6,860 bases of DNA from Oscillospiraceae bacterium (GTDB taxonomy: Bacteria; Bacillota_A; Clostridia; Oscillospirales; CAG-272), in the NCBI GenBank assembly GCA_015064195.1, contig SVSO01000163.1, forward strand, positions 1-6,860, in the 5' to 3' direction. Made by a program: the position numbers and the translations under genes. This document shows positions 4,749-6,860 of this stretch, piece after piece. The notes beneath the pieces were generated by a model. The model ran no database searches and was not told the origin of the DNA. It was given only the letters and a program-made list of their open reading frames with translations. How positions within the stretch are numbered: the stretch's first letter is position 1; every line of letters begins with the position of its first letter.

Positions 4749-6233
4749 ATGCAAAAAAATGTATTATCTGTCATACTGCTTATGACACTGCTGGCATCCT
4801 GTGCGGTCGGATGCGGCGAAAGCGCACCCACTGGCGATGATCAGACAAGCGAATCAACGACCGGCGCTGAAACGGTATCGGTGGAATCGCTGGTAGGCTT
4901 TCCGATGGAGGATAACGGCGGCGAAGTCTTTACGGTTTTAGCCGATTCAAACAAGCCCTACGATTTCAACGCGGAGGAAGCGAGCGGCGATGTGGTGAAC
5001 GATGCGGTGTACGAGAAGCTCAGCAACGTCGAGGAATATCTTGGCATCACCATTGAGACGCAGTTTGAACCCTGCGGCTGGCAGGAAAGGGGCGCATTCA
5101 ATTCGTTGTTTATCAATGCGGTCACGGCGGGCGATTCGACCTATGACCTTGTGGTGTCACCGATTGTCTGTACCATGCCGACAGCAGTGGAAGGTTACTT
5201 CATCGAGGGCAGCGGGCTGACCTCCTGTGATTTTTCGCATCCGTGGTGGATTGACAATATGTATGAAAACTATTCAGTGGCAGGCAAGCTGTACGGCTTC
5301 CTCGGCGATTTCACGCTTGCGACTTATAAGGATATGACCGTCATCTATTTCAATCAGCGCATCTGGAACGAATATAGTGCGGAAAATCCCTACGATCTGG
5401 TGCGGTCGGGGAAATGGACGTTCGACAAGATGGCGGAGCTGACTGTCGGTATGGCGAGCGACCTCAACGGCGACGGTGCATGGACGACGGATGACGATCA
5501 GTTGGCATATTTATTTGATCAGGTCCCGAATGGCACGTTCCAGACCTCGTTTGATCTGGATGTTCTCATGAATAACGGCGATGGTATGCCGGAATATCTG
5601 GGACTTACCGAAAAGTTTGCGGCCGCGCATGAGAAAATGGCGGCGTATATCAGCCACGAAGGCATTGTCGGAATGACAAATGCCGACAAATATCCAAACG
5701 ATCTTGTGACGCTGTTCGGTCAGAACAATGTGGCGGCAATGGTGGGATTTCTCTATAATACGGAATATCTGCGCGATATGACCGACGATTACGGCATTGT
5801 GCCCATGCCGAAATATGACGAGCAGCAGAAGGATTACATCACGCAGCTCGGCACATCGACGCTGATGGCGTTTGTGCCGAAGCTGGCATCCAGTGCAGAT
5901 CTGACCTCCAAGGTGCTTGAGCTGTGCGGTTATTATTCGCAGGAGCTGGTCGTGCCGAAGTATTATGAGGTCGCGCTCAAGGATAAATATGCCCGTGACA
6001 CGGATATTCCGGAAATGCTGGATATCATCCGAAACGGTGCGATGATCGATTTCTTGTTTGTATACGGCACTTCGCTTGAAAATGTACCGTTCACGCATTT
6101 CCGCTTCGGTGGAAAATCCACACCGAGAGCACAGACGATTAAATCCTCGGTTGCATCCGAATTCGCAAAAAATGAAAAGAGCTTCATGGCATCGGTAGAA
6201 AAGCTGTATGAAGCCTATGTTTCCCTTGAATAA
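4749..6233 (+). CDS. Extracellular solute-binding lipoprotein (probable sugar ABC transporter)
   Basis: A 494-residue family-1-type solute-binding lipoprotein that would be anchored outside the membrane and deliver a carbohydrate to an ABC permease. The N-terminus has a lipoprotein signal with lipobox LASC, giving lipidated Cys18 (a second Cys22 is less favoured), followed by a Ser/Thr/Glu-rich linker (25-46). Family-typical segments follow: VVNDAVYEKLSNVEEYLGI (82-100), KWTFDKM (222-228), an EF-hand-like loop DLNGDGAWTTDD (238-249), YGIVPMPKYDEQQKDY (348-363) and YYEVALKDKYARD (405-417). The start has an AGGAGAG site at 4735-4741. It is flanked by terminators and has no adjacent permease or ATPase, so it is an orphan subunit that must use a transporter encoded elsewhere. 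The polarity and helices of the nearby six-helix proteins do not make them its partners, because they lie in another terminated operon. The ligand cannot be read from sequence; the nearby rhamnosidase makes plant oligosaccharides plausible. Confidence 0.92.
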   Translation: MQKNVLSVILLMTLLASCAVGCGESAPTGDDQTSESTTGAETVSVESLVGFPMEDNGGEVFTVLADSNKPYDFNAEEASGDVVNDAVYEKLSNVEEYLGITIETQFEPCGWQERGAFNSLFINAVTAGDSTYDLVVSPIVCTMPTAVEGYFIEGSGLTSCDFSHPWWIDNMYENYSVAGKLYGFLGDFTLATYKDMTVIYFNQRIWNEYSAENPYDLVRSGKWTFDKMAELTVGMASDLNGDGAWTTDDDQLAYLFDQVPNGTFQTSFDLDVLMNNGDGMPEYLGLTEKFAAAHEKMAAYISHEGIVGMTNADKYPNDLVTLFGQNNVAAMVGFLYNTEYLRDMTDDYGIVPMPKYDEQQKDYITQLGTSTLMAFVPKLASSADLTSKVLELCGYYSQELVVPKYYEVALKDKYARDTDIPEMLDIIRNGAMIDFLFVYGTSLENVPFTHFRFGGKSTPRAQTIKSSVASEFAKNEKSFMASVEKLYEAYVSLE

Positions 6234-6239
6234 CCGAAG

Positions 6240-6275
6240 AAAAGAGGTGCTGCACAATCTGTGCAGCACCTCATG
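6240..6275 (-). terminator. Intrinsic terminator of the AI-2E-family gene (repeat copy 2)
   Basis: GAGGTGCTGCACA (6244-6256), loop ATC, TGTGCAGCACCTC (6260-6272) is a perfect 13-bp stem. Read on the minus strand it is followed by C then TTTT (6243-6240), so it terminates the leftward gene that ends at 6281. On the plus strand no U-tract follows, so it would serve the rightward binding-protein gene only weakly. On the minus strand its first 16 bases are identical to copy 1. Confidence 0.85.
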
Positions 6276-6280
6276 GAATT

Positions 6281-6860
6281 CTATTCTTCTTTCTCCTCCG
6301 ATTCCGGCTCAGCTCCGGCATCGGGTTTTTTCTTTTTCAGCATCTCGCGTAACTTTTCGGACAGGGTTTTCGGCGTGATCATCTCGGTGTGCTTCTTGAT
6401 GCGGGCGGCGAAGGAATGCTTGTTTTCCTCATCCTCCGTGAAATCGCGTATCTCCCGGTCGGTGTAATATTCCAGCGTATCCGCCGGCAGCTCCTGCGCG
6501 GTCAGCCGTTTTTCGACAAACAGCTTGAGGAGCATATACAGGATCGCGAAGATCGGAACGCTGATGAACATTCCGAACACGCCCCACAGACCGCCCATGA
6601 CGGTGATGGAGAACAATACCCACAGAGAGGAAAGTCCGGTGGTTTCGCCCAGCACCTTGGGCACAATGATGTTGCCGTCGATCTGCTGAACCACCACATT
6701 GATGATGAGGAACCAGATGACCTTGGGCGGGTCAACGATGAAGATGATCAGCACGCCCGGGATCGCACCGATGAACGGGCCGATGACGGGGATGACATTG
6801 GTGATGGCGATGAGGGAGCTGACGAGGATGGCGTAGGGGATCTTGCAGATGGCGCAGGCG
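6281..6860 (-). CDS. AI-2E/UPF0118 family membrane protein, C-terminal part
   Basis: The minus strand is open from the right edge to a TAG stop at 6283-6281, giving the last 192 residues; the start lies outside the window. A GTG inside this stretch could be taken as a start, but the conserved family sequence continues upstream of it. Recognisable blocks are ITNVIPVIGPFIGAIPG, QQIDGNIIVPKVLGETTGL and MGGLWGVFGMFISVPIFAILY, which match the conserved C-terminal half of the AI-2E family (Pfam PF01594), in which members export small molecules or exchange ions. After the last helix comes a charged tail of roughly 80 residues rich in Lys and Glu, ending in a poly-Lys then acidic stretch, probably cytoplasmic. 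The gene converges on the binding-protein gene with a 47-base gap holding the shared hairpin. The exact transport substrate is unknown; the family name should not be read as proof of AI-2 transport. Confidence 0.9.
   Translation of the reverse strand, partial: ACAICKIPYAILVSSLIAITNVIPVIGPFIGAIPGVLIIFIVDPPKVIWFLIINVVVQQIDGNIIVPKVLGETTGLSSLWVLFSITVMGGLWGVFGMFISVPIFAILYMLLKLFVEKRLTAQELPADTLEYYTDREIRDFTEDEENKHSFAARIKKHTEMITPKTLSEKLREMLKKKKPDAGAEPESEEKEE

Noticed and set aside
5511..6269. A 252-codon minus-strand frame opposite the solute-binding protein.
   Set aside because: It lies opposite a convincing lipoprotein gene, begins inside the terminator hairpin and has no family resemblance.
4573..6272. 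The two hairpins as terminal inverted repeats of a transposon carrying the lipoprotein gene.
   Set aside because: No transposase or target-site duplication is visible, and each hairpin has a T-run correctly placed as a terminator. Kept only as a speculative inversion idea.

Overview
The window looks like chromosomal DNA from a gut- or rumen-type anaerobic Firmicute (Clostridia, possibly Oscillospirales/Lachnospirales). This rests on strong GGAGG-type ribosome binding sites, consensus sigma-A promoters, a YtrA-type GntR/ABC operon, a clostridial-type sugar-binding lipoprotein and a moderately GC-rich base composition. The organism assignment is an inference from gene families and style. No RNA genes, insertion sequences, phage genes or CRISPR arrays were seen.

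Layout. (1) Positions 1-1823, minus strand: a two-gene carbohydrate operon. It starts from a perfect-consensus promoter (1877-1849) with a SASA/CE6-like acetylesterase of 236 aa, followed after 6 bases by the N-terminal 368 codons of a GH78-like alpha-L-rhamnosidase that leaves the window at base 1. Neither protein shows a signal peptide, so both probably work in the cytoplasm on imported, possibly O-acetylated, rhamnose-containing oligosaccharides. (2) Positions 1824-1993: a divergent control region with two outward-facing sigma-A promoters whose -35 regions form a 9-bp inverted repeat, TTCAC/GTGAA repeats between them, and a perfect 8-4-8 palindrome sitting on the -10/+1 of the rightward promoter. 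(3) Positions 1994-4564, plus strand: a tightly overlapping four-gene operon coding for a YtrA-subfamily GntR repressor (TTG start), an ABC ATPase and two six-helix membrane proteins of 220 and 219 aa that look like paralogues. It ends in a hairpin terminator. The palindrome suggests autorepression, as in YtrA-type systems, which often respond to envelope-active compounds. The substrate cannot be read from the sequence. (4) Positions 4565-4748: terminator and an AT-rich promoter region with an extended -10. (5) Positions 4749-6233, plus strand: an orphan extracellular solute-binding lipoprotein (494 aa) with an EF-hand-like loop. (6) Positions 6234-6280: a 13-bp-stem terminator between convergent genes. 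(7) Positions 6281-6860, minus strand: the C-terminal 192 residues of an AI-2E/UPF0118 family membrane protein whose start lies beyond the right edge.

How the parts fit. The esterase, the rhamnosidase and the binding lipoprotein suggest plant-polysaccharide scavenging. The GntR/ABC operon between them looks like an independent efflux or stress module. The most distinctive non-coding signals are the operator palindrome, the symmetrical divergent promoter pair, and two near-identical terminator hairpins placed in opposite orientations, each correctly oriented behind a different transcription unit.
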